From the NCBI GenBank assembly GCA_944989445.1, contig CALYLW010000314.1, positions 124,124-188,123 on the forward strand: a DNA stretch of 64,000 nt, read 5' to 3'. The position numbers and the translations under genes are program-made. This document shows positions 24,091-36,150 of the stretch, one piece after another. The number at the start of each line of letters is the position of its first letter. The stretch's first letter is position 1. The notes beneath the pieces are model-generated. The model was given only the letters and a program-made list of their open reading frames with translations. It was not told where the DNA came from and ran no database searches. This DNA is from Ampullaceana balthica (taxonomy: Eukaryota; Mollusca; Gastropoda; Lymnaeidae).

Positions 24091-24386
24091 AATATATAAC
24101 TGATATCATCACAACTTTCCAAGAAATCCTTTTTCTTCGCCCCCTTCAAATTTTGATTGTGTATTCAAGATTCAAGCAACGTTCCACGTTCCACTAATCA
24201 AAGCCATAATGAATAATAAAAAAATCTTTAAATTTGTTTTTAAAAAACTTATATTGTGTGTGCGTGCACGTGTGCGTGCGTTTGTTTTCCCAAAACAGCG
24301 GTGCAAGTGTATACCTTCTGTAGATTTTGTAGCACAAGATTTTGTGTTTCAGCAATCATGTCGTTCATAAGCCAGATGAAACTTTG

Positions 24387-24582
24387 CACCATCAACTTGG
24401 AGCTATTAACATGACACCATCAACTTGGAGCCATTACCATGACACCATCAACTTGGAGCCATTACCATGACACCATCAACTTGGAGCTATTAACATGACA
24501 CCATCAACTTGGAGCCATTACCAAGACACCATCAGCTTGGAGCCATTACCAAGACACCATCAGCTTGGAGCCATTACCATGA
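24387..24582. repeat. Minisatellite, 28 bp x 7
   Basis: Units start CACCATCAACTTGGAG at 28-bp spacing from 24,387 to 24,555. Variants alternate CTATTAACATGA, CCATTACCATGA and CCATTACCAAGA. Confidence 0.96.
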
Positions 24583-25440
24583 CACAAAACGATCCCTTGT
24601 GTCCCCAATATCAGCAGCGCACCAGTCACATCTGTATCAATCGTCTGCCAACATCATCATGAAATATTACAGCTTCTGTTCATTAGGATATTGATCCCTT
24701 CAACATATACATGACAACACTAAAACATCAATCAAAACACCAATCAAAACACCAATCAATGCAATAATCCGAAAACCAATCACATCGCCAATCAGTGCAC
24801 CAGTCATAAACAGATCACACACCCGAACCTTTGTCACAAAACCATTAATAACACTAAAACAATCTTTTGTAATTATCTGGTGCGCAGCCACGTAGCTATG
24901 ACAATCGATGACTCTCACATATTTTTTTAGAAAACTAAGTACTCCATTGTTAGCCATACTCTAGGGTCCTTCAAGACTATATACACCATGTCTACACGTG
25001 TCTTTTGATCTGTCTTTTCAACCCCGAGACATCTACCCCCAATGGGCACGCAATGAAGCGTGTAGCTGAAATAACTAAGATTCTTTCAGCTTGACACAAC
25101 AAACTGCACCAAAGATCCAACGCTCCTGATCCTTTTAATCCTCTTCTACGCTGCAGCTTGCACCGGATTTCGAGAGGTTTAATTTATTCTCCCGTGGACA
25201 GTCAGACCACTAGAGTCCGGTCTAGGTGCTCGTCCTTTGAAAGGAATTGATTTATGTTCATGTTTAATCAAGCGACCACCTAGCACTTTTAGCAACCGTT
25301 CACGTGGCTGCGTTTATCTCTTGGCGCTGTACCCGCAGTCTCCCAGAAGGTATTCCCGGGGCTGGCGTAAATAGCGTAGAATTATTGATCTCTTTGACAA
25401 TCTCGGCCTAGTTCCGTGGGAAAAAATTGAATCGCTCTAG
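24583..25440. other. No gene; short CACCAATCAA repeats
   Basis: A few short direct repeats of AACACCAATCAA near 24,735-24,760. No gene recognised. Confidence 0.5.
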
Positions 25441-25447
25441 AAACGAA

Positions 25448-25478
<31 letters not shown>

Positions 25479-25545
25479 CAGAGAGAGAGAGACAGAGACA
25501 GAGAGAGACAGAGATGGTGAGAGAGAGAAAAGAGAAAACGAGACA
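25441..25545. repeat. (GA)n / (GACA)n low-complexity tract
   Basis: Purine-rich dinucleotide and GAGACA repeats. Confidence 0.9.
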
Positions 25546-25723
25546 AAAAGATTGGCGAAAGCGAGAGGGGTGGGGGAGGGGTTTAGTAGAGTAGGAAAGT
25601 TCAGTTCTTCTCCGTGACCTATTTATGGATCCAGCGCTCCATATAATCAGGGCCTACGGGGAATGGTGGCAGGGTAGTTAATCTTGGTGCGGGGGGGGGG
25701 ACTTAAAAGTTATAGGCCTTAAG

Positions 25724-26230
25724 TTGGAAACAATGGCTGCAGATAATGTAGGCCTAACGTTTAAAACAATGGCTGTAGATAATGTAGTCCTAACGTTGGA
25801 AACAATGGCTGCAGATAATGTAGGCATAACGTTGGAAACAACGGCTGCAGATAATGTAGGCCTCACGTTGGAAACAATGGCTGCAGATAATGTAGGCCTA
25901 ACGTTGGAAACAATGGCTGCAGATAATTTAGACCCAACGTTGGAAACTAGAGCTGCAGATAATGTAGGCCTAACGTTGGAAACAATGGCTGCAGATAATG
26001 TAGGCCTAACGTTGGAAACAATGGCTGCAGATAATGTAGGCCTAACGTTGGAAACAATGGCTGCACATGATGTAGGCCTAACGTTGGAAACTAGAGCTGC
26101 AGATAATGTAGGCCTAACGTTGGAAACAATGGCTGCAGATAATTTAGGCCTAACGTTGGAAACAATGGCTGCAGATAATGTAGGCCTAATGTTGGAAACT
26201 ATAGCTGCAGATAATGTAGGCCAATTGTTG
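25724..26230. repeat. Minisatellite, 36 bp x 14
   Basis: Fourteen copies of a 36-bp unit including GGAAACAATGGCTGCAGATA and ATGTAGGCCTAACGTT. No indels among units, so a 172-codon frame is kept on plus (12-residue unit ETMAADNVGLTL). Several substitutions are shared by non-adjacent units (ACTAGAGCTGC at units 7 and 11), implying block-wise amplification. I regard it as noncoding, although the absence of frame-breaking indels is worth noting. Confidence 0.95.
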
Positions 26231-26576
26231 GAGATAGTTTAATTTAATAATGTGTATGTCTTAACCATTAGTTTAAACCCCTGATAAGGTTGGATTTTTT
26301 ATTGTTTTGTACAGACACACGACTCAGGGTATAGACATATATCACTACGGTGACAATTAATGGGATTAAAATAATATATTACACAACTATGGATTGGGTC
26401 CCATAAAAGTTATCATGAATCTATATATAAACAATTGTCTTCGTGTGACCATGCGAGACACCACGCAAGTATGTGCAAACGAGCATGACGAATGACCCTC
26501 GCTGGGGTCGACCAATGTCTCGAGACCAACAATGGTACTTGCGTTCACTTGCATTGTTCCTACACAGAATAACGTG
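26231..26576. other. No gene; duplicated flank of a possible Helitron
   Basis: The stretch 26,485-26,560 (GACCCTCGCTGGGGTCG, then GAGACCAACAATGG and GTTCACTTGC) is loosely repeated at 26,728-26,885, on the other side of the tRNA-like sequence. Confidence 0.45.
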
Positions 26577-26648
26577 AGATTCGTAGTGTACTGGTTATCA
26601 CGTCAGCCTTATACGGGGAAGGTCCTGGGTTCAAGCCCCAGCGAAAAG
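26577..26648 (+). tRNA. tRNA-like sequence (Val-type), probably a pseudogene
   Basis: About 72 nt align with eukaryotic tRNA-Val: A box TAGTGTACTGGTTATCACG, T arm CTGGG-TTCAAGC-CCCAG perfectly paired, B box GGTTCAAGCCC. The anticodon stem TCAGC/GGGGA pairs at only 3 of 5 positions, and the acceptor stem only at its inner four. The anticodon position reads TAT, not a Val anticodon (TAC would be one change away). The T/A-rich tail after it could be a SINE tail. Likely a decayed tRNA gene or SINE head. Confidence 0.6.
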
Positions 26649-26981
26649 TTTTTATTTTTTAATTTTTTTATTTTTAAAAATGTATGTTTGTGCCCGTTCT
26701 TTTACCCCTTTATTGCCAACATGGCTGACCCTCGGGTAGGGTCGGCAAATCACAGTTTATGGTTGTCAAGCTAATGTGGTAAATGGTGGTGGGGCAGGTG
26801 GATAACCACGGTGTGAATGTCTAGAAACCAACAATGAGTCGGCAGTCATCCCCCCCCCAACCGACGTTCACTCGCGTTGTTTCGTTTTCTTCGTGCTGTA
26901 GTTTGTGTCCGTTCTTTCTCCACTTTCTTTGCACTCTCCATGAGCAAGTCTGCGGCCTATGCTACGCCGCAGGGCGTCTAG
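26649..26981 (+). mobile_element. Possible Helitron 3' end
   Basis: A perfect hairpin ACGCC-GCAG-GGCGT (26,964-26,977) is followed directly by CTAG (26,978-26,981) and T. This resembles a Helitron terminus, although the hairpin is closer to CTAG than usual. No 5' end was identified; upstream sequence partly repeats 26,485-26,560. Confidence 0.4.
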
Positions 26982-27702
26982 TAATTTTTTATAAGCTTAA
27001 AACAGTGAAATCGACCGTGTTGAAAAACTAGCGAGAAATAGTTTCGATATTTAATGGGTGGATGGGGGTGGTAGGAGAGATCTCACGTACCACTATTAAC
27101 ATACAAATGAATATTTCTTCGGTTTCGGTCGAAAGTCTCCTCCATGTTCTTATTTCCATTTCAGTTTCGACCTAAGTTATATTTAGAAATTCGACTTGGT
27201 TGGGCTAAATTCAGAACGTCACTTTCGGTCGGACGCTGTTATATGTTCTTGCTCTGTTCTGCATGGGATACACGTTTATCTTCCTAAAGAACAACCCGTG
27301 GCTTTTTGATCTTGTTCGGTCTAAACCATCGGCAATTCCGTCGATTGGTCACGGAAGGAGGCCAGGAAAAAACTAAACTCATTGGTGTAATGGATGTTTC
27401 CTAGCGCTATTCATTCATTATTCCTCTCCCCACACTCACTCAAGTTTAAGAAAAAGTCTAAAAATAGATTTTAGTGTGGGCAGTGGTCACGCCATGCTTT
27501 TATATTTCAGTTATAAGCAACAAACAGCCTGTTTAACTGAAAGCTTACAAACAGCCCGTTTAACTGAAAGCTTATAACTTTATCTACATTAAGACTCACT
27601 GATTTAATTTATAGTTATTTATACTGTATACCTTACGTGTTTTTTTTATCGAATGGTGCTCTAATGACTATTGTATGTAATATTGTTACATTTATTGATG
27701 TA
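26982..27702. other. No gene recognised
   Basis: Single-copy sequence; a short direct repeat ACAAACAGCC.GTTTAACTGAAAGCTTA occurs twice at 27,517-27,577. Confidence 0.5.
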
Positions 27703-28678
27703 CTAGCAAAATACCCGCGCTCTGCAGCGGAAAATTAGGATCTAAGTTAGCGTTGAGAACCCGCGTAAAAACATGATGGGTATATTTCTTTGTCAATATT
27801 GGTATAAAAAATCGCGTGAAATAGAATGGTTAAAATTTCTTAATCGTTTACGACAAAGATATTAGGAGCCCTCGGCTCCAAAAGAATGAAAAATATAATT
27901 TTAATGCCCTATAGTATTTTAATATAGGTCATCAAGTTTGCATATTCCAATTTTTGTCAAAATCCATTTACACAATATCCAAAGTTTAAAAAACAATATT
28001 CTTTAGCCAATATAAGGTGAAAAAACTACATTTGGGCTCCCGGCCCTCACTGAGTGAAAATTTAAATATTTTTTTCGCCTGTTACGATTGCGGGAGTGTA
28101 TTCAACAACTTCCGAAAGTTTCATGCTTCTACCTACACGGGAAGTTGAAGAATTAGTGATGAGTCAATTTTTATATAAGAAAAAAACTCTACATTTGTGC
28201 CCCTGCCAGTGAGAGGGAATTTTAAAATTCTTTTTCGCCAATTATCGTCATGAGAGTGTGTTCAATAACTTCCCAAAGTTTCATCCTTCTACCTATGCGG
28301 GAAATTGCAAACTTAGTGACTAAGACAAAAACTACATTTGGGCCCCTGGCCCCCAGTGATAATTTAAATATTTATTTCACCTGTTACCTTTGCGGGAGGG
28401 TACACAATAACTAACCAAAGTTTCATGCTCCTACCTACACGGGAAGTTGGAGATTTAATAGTGAGTCTGTTTTATAAAGCTCATATAAGGGAAAAAAACC
28501 TTCATTAGGGCCCCCGGCCCCCCAGTGAGTGATAATTATATATTTTTTCTCCTGTTACCATTGTGGGAGTGTACTAAAAACTTCTTAAGTTTCATGCTTC
28601 TACCTACACGGTAAGTTGGAGAATTAGTCATGAGTCAGTCTGTCAGTCAGTGAGGGCTTTGCCTTTTATTAGTATAGA
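27703..28678 (-). mobile_element. Non-autonomous Helitron with intact termini
   Basis: Read on the minus strand, it begins TCTATACTAATAAAAGGC at 28,678 and ends GGGTATTTTGCTAG at 27,703. A CCGC/GCGG hairpin (27,715-27,730) lies about 9-12 nt before CTAG. The base before TC is A and the base after CTAG is T, the A^T target without duplication that defines Helitrons. The 976-bp body has no helicase or Rep coding. It contains four diverged internal repeats of about 150 bp, each with AAGTTTCATGCTTCTACCTA and CACGGGAAGTTG (near 28,025, 28,190, 28,325 and 28,490). Confidence 0.88.
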
Positions 28679-28735
28679 TTATTGTTATTTTAGTGAAATG
28701 TTTTGATACACTGTTTTGTGTACTTTGAATACTTA

Positions 28736-29317
28736 CCGTATATACTCGTTTGCAAGCCGAGCTTTTTTTGACAAAGTTGGGGGTCGGCTACGTCCGGGTG
28801 ATTAACGTATTTCTGCATGGATATTGAATATCGGTGTTGTCATTGTAGATCATCAAGGTCCTTTTCTACATTCTACAAGATTTGACTGCTCTACCAGAAG
28901 CTTTAATATAGTATGAAACGTTAACCTTATTTAATAATTTTATTTATTTTTGTGAATGTTTTAATAAATTGTTTTACAAATTTTGTTTACAACAACGAAT
29001 TTTAATGTACGCGCTTTCGTCACTGTTTACCAAAGATTTTTTTTTAAAATACCGGTAACTTTTGCTAACGAAGAGCACAAAGACAAAGATAAGCAGTACA
29101 AAGTAAACAATCATAATGACCGATTTAGCTTGTAGTTTTAAAAAAATATGTACCCTTTTGTTTAAATTGTCCTATTATTTATTTATTTATTTTTTCATAT
29201 TTGGGAGTCGGCTTGCGAGCGGATTATACACTTTTAATACTTTTCTCTTCCAAAAGTGTGTGTGTGGGGGGAGGGGTCGGCTTATGAACGAACAGTTTAT
29301 AGAATCAGCATATACGG
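28736..29317. mobile_element. TIR element, possible TA target
   Basis: Ends CCGTATATACTCG (left) and TATACGG (right), each flanked by TA (28,734-28,735; 29,318-29,319). Subterminal GGGGGTCGGCT on the left and GAGGGGTCGGCTTATGAACG on the right indicate related subterminal blocks. 582 bp, no coding. The TA duplication would fit Tc1/mariner-like mobilisation, but the AT-rich ends make the exact target ambiguous. Confidence 0.55.
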
Positions 29318-29350
29318 TATATCTAGTTGATTCCATAAGTAAATGAATTT

Positions 29351-29420
29351 TAACATGAAAAGGCTATTACAACCACGAAATGGCTATTACAACCAAGAAA
29401 TGGCTATTGCAACCATGAAA
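29351..29420. repeat. Short tandem repeat, about 22 bp x 3
   Basis: Three copies of ATGGCTATTACAACCA.GAA with point differences. Confidence 0.8.
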
Positions 29421-31002
29421 TAAAAAATGTATGTTATGAATATACACCTAATAAACGTATAACTTTATTAAATTTGCCATTACGTATTTATTACTCTGTA
29501 ATATTGTAGCTATGACGTTTTAGGATTAGACTGAATCCTAATTACCCACTCGATTTGTTTTGATAACTCGTAACATTTACGCATGCGAAATGGCTTCACA
29601 TGAGTTCTAAAATAAACAAATATGTCCGCGGGGTTTAAAGACAAGATTCACCTTTAATCTATTTACATACATTTGTGTAATTTGATTTGTAATCCTCCTA
29701 CTGTTAAAGCGAGAATTTAGCACATACACACACACAAACTAAAAAATAGCACTCGAAGTACGTAAGCCGAAAAAGTTTGAAAGCCGAAGCCAACCTCCAA
29801 GTTCGTATCCCGAAATGTTCCTAGCCCGAGGCGTCTTTAAGGAGATGTATGACTGTATTGCATTCGGTATGAGCATAGATACCATCGAGATTCTATCGTT
29901 ACATTTAATACATCGAGTGAGGATTGGTAAAAAGTAAAAAAGTCGATGCTATTTGGAAAACGAAGGTGTGATTAGATGGTACCTGGTGCGATGAACGGAC
30001 TCGATTTTCCGATGATGGTCATTTTACTAGTGCTGTTCTCACACTTGGTGTAAGAATCGACAGTAGGTAGGCGCTATACGCAAACTTGGTTTGTCAATAG
30101 TTAATAGACATCACGGCCGTTGTTGATCAAAATTTGATGTGTGTGTGGTGATGCCTTTTGGTAAACAGTAAGCGCAGTTCATTATCCCCCCCAGTCATAA
30201 TATCCACTATTTAGGAAAGTCACATAGGCTCACAATAACCATATTTGTGCATCGCTCATGTTTATAATGTCAAAAATGTGTTCTTTCAAATTATTATGAC
30301 TTGAAATTTTTAAATTATCAATTCTCTGTAAAAGAAGAAGAAAGGTTTGTGTGTGTGTGTGGAAAAGGGGGGGGGGTATTTAAAGGTAAGTTCTTCCATT
30401 AAAAAAGTTTATCGATCGCTTGTAAAGTTTGTACCAGATTGACCCACAAGTAAAGATGGAGGGTGTTGATTACTAATGGGCTAACACGTGACGTTTGCCA
30501 TAAACAAAAGAGCCACACCACCGACAACGTGACTCGTGCGGGTAAGATAACTCTTGCTTGAGTGAACGCCATTTAGCGAGAGTAGTCAAACCTTTCAGCT
30601 GTCAACATCTGAAGGACGCCATCTAGAGTGCTCCAATGGTGGCAGCGAGTAGAACTGATATATTTTTTTTTGTTTTGTTTGTTTGTTTGGTAGATATGTT
30701 TTTGTTTTTTTTAAAGACTTTAAAAATTGTTTGTAGAAATAATGTATTTATTTCGTCTTTGTTTTCTTTGATTTGATTCGTTTTGCTTTTAAAGGTATTG
30801 TCAGAGTAATGTGACACAGGGATATAGGAAAGAAATACTTAAGATAACATGCCGAGTCATTTAGTTATAGTTAAGACTTTAAAAAATGAGAGAAACTGTA
30901 AAGAAAATATTTTCTATAAAATACAAGTTAACATTTGCACAAAATTTGAAAATAATTTAATCACTTTTTAAAAATATATTTCGCCAATAAATAAGATTCA
31001 GG
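29421..31002. other. No gene recognised
   Basis: Mixed AT-rich sequence with a (GT)n/(G)n run at 30,349-30,375. No coding or transposon assignment. Confidence 0.5.
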
Positions 31003-31251
31003 ACTGGAGAGGAACATCAAATGACTGGAGAGGAACATCAAATGACTGGAGAGGAACATCAAATGACTGGAGAGGAACATCAAATAACTGGAGAGGAACA
31101 TCAAAAAACTGGAGAGGAACATCAAATGACTGGAGAGGAACATCAAATAACTGGAGAGGAACATCAAATAACTGGAGAGGAACATCAAATAACTGGAGAG
31201 GAACACCAAATAACTGGAGAAGAACATCAAATAACTGGAGAGGAACATCAA
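31003..31251. repeat. Minisatellite, 21 bp x 12
   Basis: Twelve copies of ACTGGAGAGGAACATCAAAT plus G or A. The unit is three times seven, giving an open TGEEHQM frame on plus and a Leu/Ser-rich frame on minus; both are artefacts of the repeat. Confidence 0.97.
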
Positions 31252-32642
31252 TGTAACCAGGAGGGTTGAGTCATGAACATGAAACTTTTATCAATTTTCC
31301 TGTTTATTCCATCCATCTATTGAATATACTTCAGAAATCTTTCAGAACTCTGTCTTAACAATTCTCGACATTCCCCTAATGATAAAAGAAAGTGGATTAA
31401 TCATCTTTGCAAACTATAAAGCAACAGAGAATGTATTCAACATCCAACATCAAAATAGTTCAACCTTTCCCCCAACTTGTCCGCTTACAGCAGTCAGAAA
31501 TGTTAGTCTCAATGGGCTGATTGAATGAATGAATTCTTGCATGCGTTATTCTGATGATATCTTCTCATTCGTTATTCAAATAATTTCGGACATTCACGCG
31601 TTCCAATGCTGATCTGGATTGAACAAATGTGTTCTTTATCTACCACCTTGAAAAGTGTGACTGCCAAATATAACATAGAAATATTGTAAAAACTTGTCAT
31701 ACACTTTTTGCTGAGACTGACATTAAAACTGAACACGTTCATCCCCTCCACTTATTGTCTTCAGACGTGGTAACAAAAGTGGAAGTGATCTTCAGGCTCA
31801 CAGTGGCAGTAGAGCCGATCCTTCTCACGATGGGACTAAGCTGTGGTTAAGAAGCCGTAGTAAGCCTCGCCCCGATGTGCTGGAAACCTTTAGGGGCTTT
31901 TTTCATTATGTGCATTTTAACATTTCCAATGTTTCATATTAGATTACGGTACTAGAAAGTGTTTGCAACTAAATTTTTTTAAAAATATATATCTTTGCAG
32001 TGTTTGGAGGTGGAAGAAAATCATGACATAATGGGAAAAAAATTCTGTAAATTGTACAAACTAAAGAAACTGAAAGTTTAAAGATTTTTTAAAGTTTATT
32101 TATCACTGGCTGTAAAATTACCAAAATAATCCTTTTTAAGATTTGGAATGAGAGCAAAGCGAATTTTTTAATATTATCAGATCTTTAAAGATTAAAAATG
32201 ATGTATTTTTTAAAAGATGAATTTTAAAATAAATTATTATAATTTCAACATTATTTTAAATCTTAATTTTTCTGTCCTCTTTTAGTTCACATTGAAACAA
32301 ATATAGAAAATGATGCATTACTTAGACTGATACATTATAAGAATAGTGGTTGAACCACACAAAATTCCCGTCTATCTTCTACAAAATACACACATTACGA
32401 CTTAGGACTGACAATGAAAATGACCATTGTTAGTTTGCACAGACCAAGGCCTGCTTCTGAAAACATCATTGACTCATTGGTTCCAATATAATGCCTTTTC
32501 ATGACGTTTTTTTTAATGCAATGAAGAAATAGATCGCACATTAATTGAACCTTCTGAAAAACAGCCACTTGACAGTGACGGAGTAATTTGCAGTCTAATG
32601 GATCTATCATTCGGAACCACTCCTGACAATGGGGTGGCCATT
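31252..32642. other. No gene recognised
   Basis: AT-rich; a 108-codon minus-strand frame at 32,395-32,721 overlaps the next repeat and has no recognisable family. Confidence 0.5.
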
Positions 32643-32815
32643 CGAGTACTGTGAATATGTCATGCGGGAACACTCCTGTCAACAAGATGACCAAACTGAG
32701 CACTGTGAATATATATGTCATGCGGGATCACGCCTGTCAACAAGATGACCAAACTGAGCACTGTGAATATATATGTCATGCGGGATCACGCCTGTCAACA
32801 AGATGACCAAACTGA
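32643..32815. repeat. Tandem repeat, 58 bp x 3
   Basis: Three units with GAGCACTGTGAATATATATG and CCTGTCAACAAGATGACC. Units 2 and 3 are almost identical; unit 1 lacks four bases in the TATATA stretch. Confidence 0.93.
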
Positions 32816-33070
32816 GTACTGTGAAAAGGTCATAGGAGATGAGTAATGAGATGAGAAAACAACATGAATTGTGACAAAGTTGCCTCGGTTAATATATTAT
32901 ATAGTGCCGGGGAAACCATCTGGTACAGTGACATAAAAATGATAAAATCATACGGGGATCATTCGTGTTTACAAGCAGATACACGTATCTCTAAAGGGCC
33001 TGGAGTTTATATTTGAACTTGAACCCGAAACGTGGAATGCACACCACTTTTCATCCACACCGTGGTACTG
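32816..33070. other. No gene recognised
   Basis: Spacer before the hAT at 33,071. Confidence 0.5.
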
Positions 33071-33301
33071 CAGGGGTTCCCAACCCCGTGCCCGCCACTA
33101 TTTGACAGAGACAGAATTTTTTCATAAACATTAATTAAAAATATGAATTATTTTTATTTATTTGTTAGAGGTTTTTTTGTTGAGTGCCTGGGTTTATTAA
33201 ATACGTTCATATGTTTGCGATATTGTATTTATGAGTGGTGCCTCTGCTGACAGTACTTGTCACAACTTGTCTAGCGGCGAGCCAGACTGCACTCTTCACG
33301 C

Positions 33302-33488
33302 TAGCCTGGAACGGGGAAAGCACATCACTCCTTGTACACGCAGAAAATCCGAAGTGAACGAAAGCCACGAACTGAGCCGATGAACGCCAACACATGGCAC
33401 AAGACTCTGATTGCTTCGGCGATCATCGGCTCACTTCGAGTTTTCGGCGTGTACAAGGAGTGATGTGCAAATAGCATTCCCCGCCTGG
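33302..33488. repeat. Long inverted repeat (hairpin)
   Basis: The left arm (about 33,302-33,356) and right arm (about 33,429-33,488) are inverted copies, sharing CACATCACTCCTTGTACACG and its complement, separated by about 70 bp. It lies in the 5' untranslated part of the hAT element and may be a cis-acting subterminal structure. Confidence 0.8.
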
Positions 33489-33802
33489 AACCTTGTTGTT
33501 GTCATTGTGATTGCGATTGCTGCCCCGTTCGGGTCGTGACAGTTAGCTAGGAGACATTTTCGTCTGACGAGACACGAATTCGGAATTTTGATATTCTTTC
33601 TGAAATTTTTTTAAAGGCTAAAAGCGAGGTGCGTAAGCTATTATATTAATAAGGCAATAACCGATAATCTATTATGATTGTGGGGATAGTTATGGTCCTT
33701 GTTATAATACAGTTATGCATATAATGTAGAACAGACTTGCGCTATAACATTGATATTATATTGTAGTTCAATTACTATTTATTTATTATTTTTAGCCCTA
33801 AA

Positions 33803-35590
33803 ATGAGTGGACCAAGTAAAAGAAAACGAACCTATAATTTTAACATTGACTGGGAGGAATCATATTGTTTCGTTAATTGGAAAAATAAATGCGTTTGTTG
33901 TGTGGTAGTAGCATAGCAGTGCCGAAAAAACAAAATGTTGAAAGACACTTTCAGACAATTCATGCCACTTTTGATTCCACTTAAATCTGAACTAAGAAAG
34001 AAAAGAAATGTGTCAACTAAAATCAAGTCTAATTGCACAACAGACTGTTTTCACTAGACATGTGGAAAATTCTAAAAAGACCACCATTGCTTCTTTCAAC
34101 ATTTCTCGCATGCAATCAAAAAAGAAGAAACCTTTCATTGATGGTGAGTTGATTAAGGAACTTTTTTTGACTGTTGACGATCGTTTGTTTGATGGATTTT
34201 CTAACAAACGTGAGATTTTCTCAATAATACAAGACCTACAGTTGTCAAATAACACCGTCACAAGAAGAATGAATGCAATTTCAATAGACATACAAACTCA
34301 GTTAAACACTTACTTGGAAATATGTGACTGGTTCGTGCTACAATTCGACGAGTCAACAGATATATCAGACACCGCGCAGGTAGCAGTTATGGTGAGAATG
34401 GTATTTAGTAACTTCACAGTAAAAGAGGATATGCTGCAAATATTACCTATGAAAGGACAGACGAGGGGTGAGGATATTTATAATACATTCAGAACATACG
34501 CCAAGTCAATAAAAATGACTTAGCTCCAGGTGTCTGCGATAACCATCGATGGGGCACCAGCAATGGTAGGTAGAAACAAAGGATTTATTGCCCTATGCAA
34601 GAAGGATGAATCATTTTCAAACTTTATGTCCTACTATTGTATTTCCACCAGGAAGCTCTGTGTTGTAAAATATTGCCATTTGAACACATTATGAAAATAG
34701 TTACAAAAATAATCAATTCTATTCGCGCAGCTCCTTTTGCAACACCGACGTTTTAAAGGCCCTGTTAGAAGATACTGAAGATAAAGAACATGATCTTATT
34801 CTGCATACTGAAGTACGTTGGCTCAGTAAAGGAAAGGTTCTTACAAGATTTGTGAGTTTAATTGAAGAAATAAAAACATTTAAAGGAAAATTATGATGAA
34901 CTAGCTGACTCTCGCTGGCTGATTGATTTGGGATTTCTCACAGACATCATGGAAAAATTGAATTCTTCAAATTTGGAGTTGAAATGATAAGCTTTGTAAA
35001 GTCATTTAAAGCTAAATTGGATTTGTTGATATCACATCTGCAGATCAATTCTCTCGTGAATTTCCCACATATGAAGAAAATTCTAGGTAACAATTAATTA
35101 AACGGGTCATTATTTATTAAGCATCTTCAAGTGTTTAAAAAAAACAGTATGAAGAGAGATTTTTGCAGTTTACACATATCGAGATAATCGTTTCCTTCTC
35201 TATCAATCCTTTTACAAATAAATTTAATGGAAATGGCCGCATGTATTGCAGATTTTGCTCAAGGTAAGACAGAAGAACTAGAGTTAGATATTTTGGACCT
35301 TAAGAATGATATTTTGCTAAAATCCTTAATATTTGAGGACTTTGGAATACAGTGGACAGAGAAAAGTTCCCATTTTTGAAAAAAAGCGGCACTTAAAATG
35401 GTACCATTTTTCGGTTCGAAATATTTATGCGAATCATTGTTTTGAAACATGAACTTAATAAAATCAAGATATAGATCTCGACTTACAGATGAACATCTTT
35501 ATGGTTGTTTGCTAACAGGATTATCGTCATACTCTCCTAATTATGAGGCACTGGCCAATGATATGCAATGCCAAAGATCACATTGACATA
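33803..35590 (+). pseudogene. hAT transposase (GTF2IRD2/SCAND3-like), broken
   Basis: Begins with ATG at 33,803 (MSGPSKRKRTYNFNIDWEES), followed by a BED-like zinc finger region (FVNWKNKCVC). A stop and frameshift occur near 33,915. The longest intact part is 34,008-34,523, with FDESTDISDTAQVAVMVR, the conserved catalytic-core block of this hAT group. Stops and shifts recur: HTEVRWLSKGKVLTRF near 34,805-34,850 and a C-terminal SPNYEALANDMQC near 35,535-35,575. Colinear with the family from zinc finger to C terminus but disabled many times, so this is an old copy. Confidence 0.88.
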
Positions 35591-36150
35591 TTGATATTAT
35601 ATTTTTTATAAAATGTTTTTTTGTATTTGTGTTTTTTGTTTACGTTTTGTAAATATAGTTCTCTGTGTGTATGCAATTTGAATACTAATTTTATTATTTT
35701 GAAACATTTTTGTTTATTATTTATTAATAAATTATGAATATAAGAAAATAAAGTATGGGAAATGAGAAGTTAGGGAAGGAGTTTGTCGATTAAAAATAGG
35801 TGGTGCCCGCCACCTTACCGATATTTTAGAATGTGCTCTAGATTACAAAAAGGTTGGGAACCCCTGACCTAGTGGTATAGGGTAGTGCCAGCTAGCGTCT
35901 TCACAACATACCATTGACTTCAATGTGATTAGATGAAAACTCAACCATACACGCAGACACACACACACACAAAACCGCTCACACTTTGAAGTTGTTTTGA
36001 CAAAACAATTCAATTCCATTCTCCAATTAACCGGGAGGCAGATGTTTTATTGCTGCGAACATCGTCTGATAGCGATCGTTGACATCATTATCTATGTTCA
36101 GGCCGAGCCGACATTCCCGCGGGGTTAGCGCGTGATCAAACAGTGCGAGA

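Larger units (their letters stand above)
33071..35866 (+). mobile_element. hAT transposon (GTF2IRD2/SCAND3-like)
   Basis: The 15-bp ends CAGGGGTTCCCAACC and GGTTGGGAACCCCTG are a perfect inverted repeat. Length 2796 bp. It encodes a broken hAT transposase on the plus strand. I do not find a clean 8-bp target duplication (left TGGTACTG, right ACCTAGTG), which could reflect mutation or recombination. Contains a strong hairpin near the left end. Confidence 0.87.

Noticed and set aside
31003..31251. CRISPR-like array
   Set aside because: Units are contiguous without spacers, as are all other arrays in the window; the context is clearly eukaryotic.
33063..35874. 8-bp target duplication for the 33,071-35,866 hAT
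   Set aside because: Flanks TGGTACTG and ACCTAGTG do not match; a shifted GTGGTA word on each side would require extra bases at the right end.
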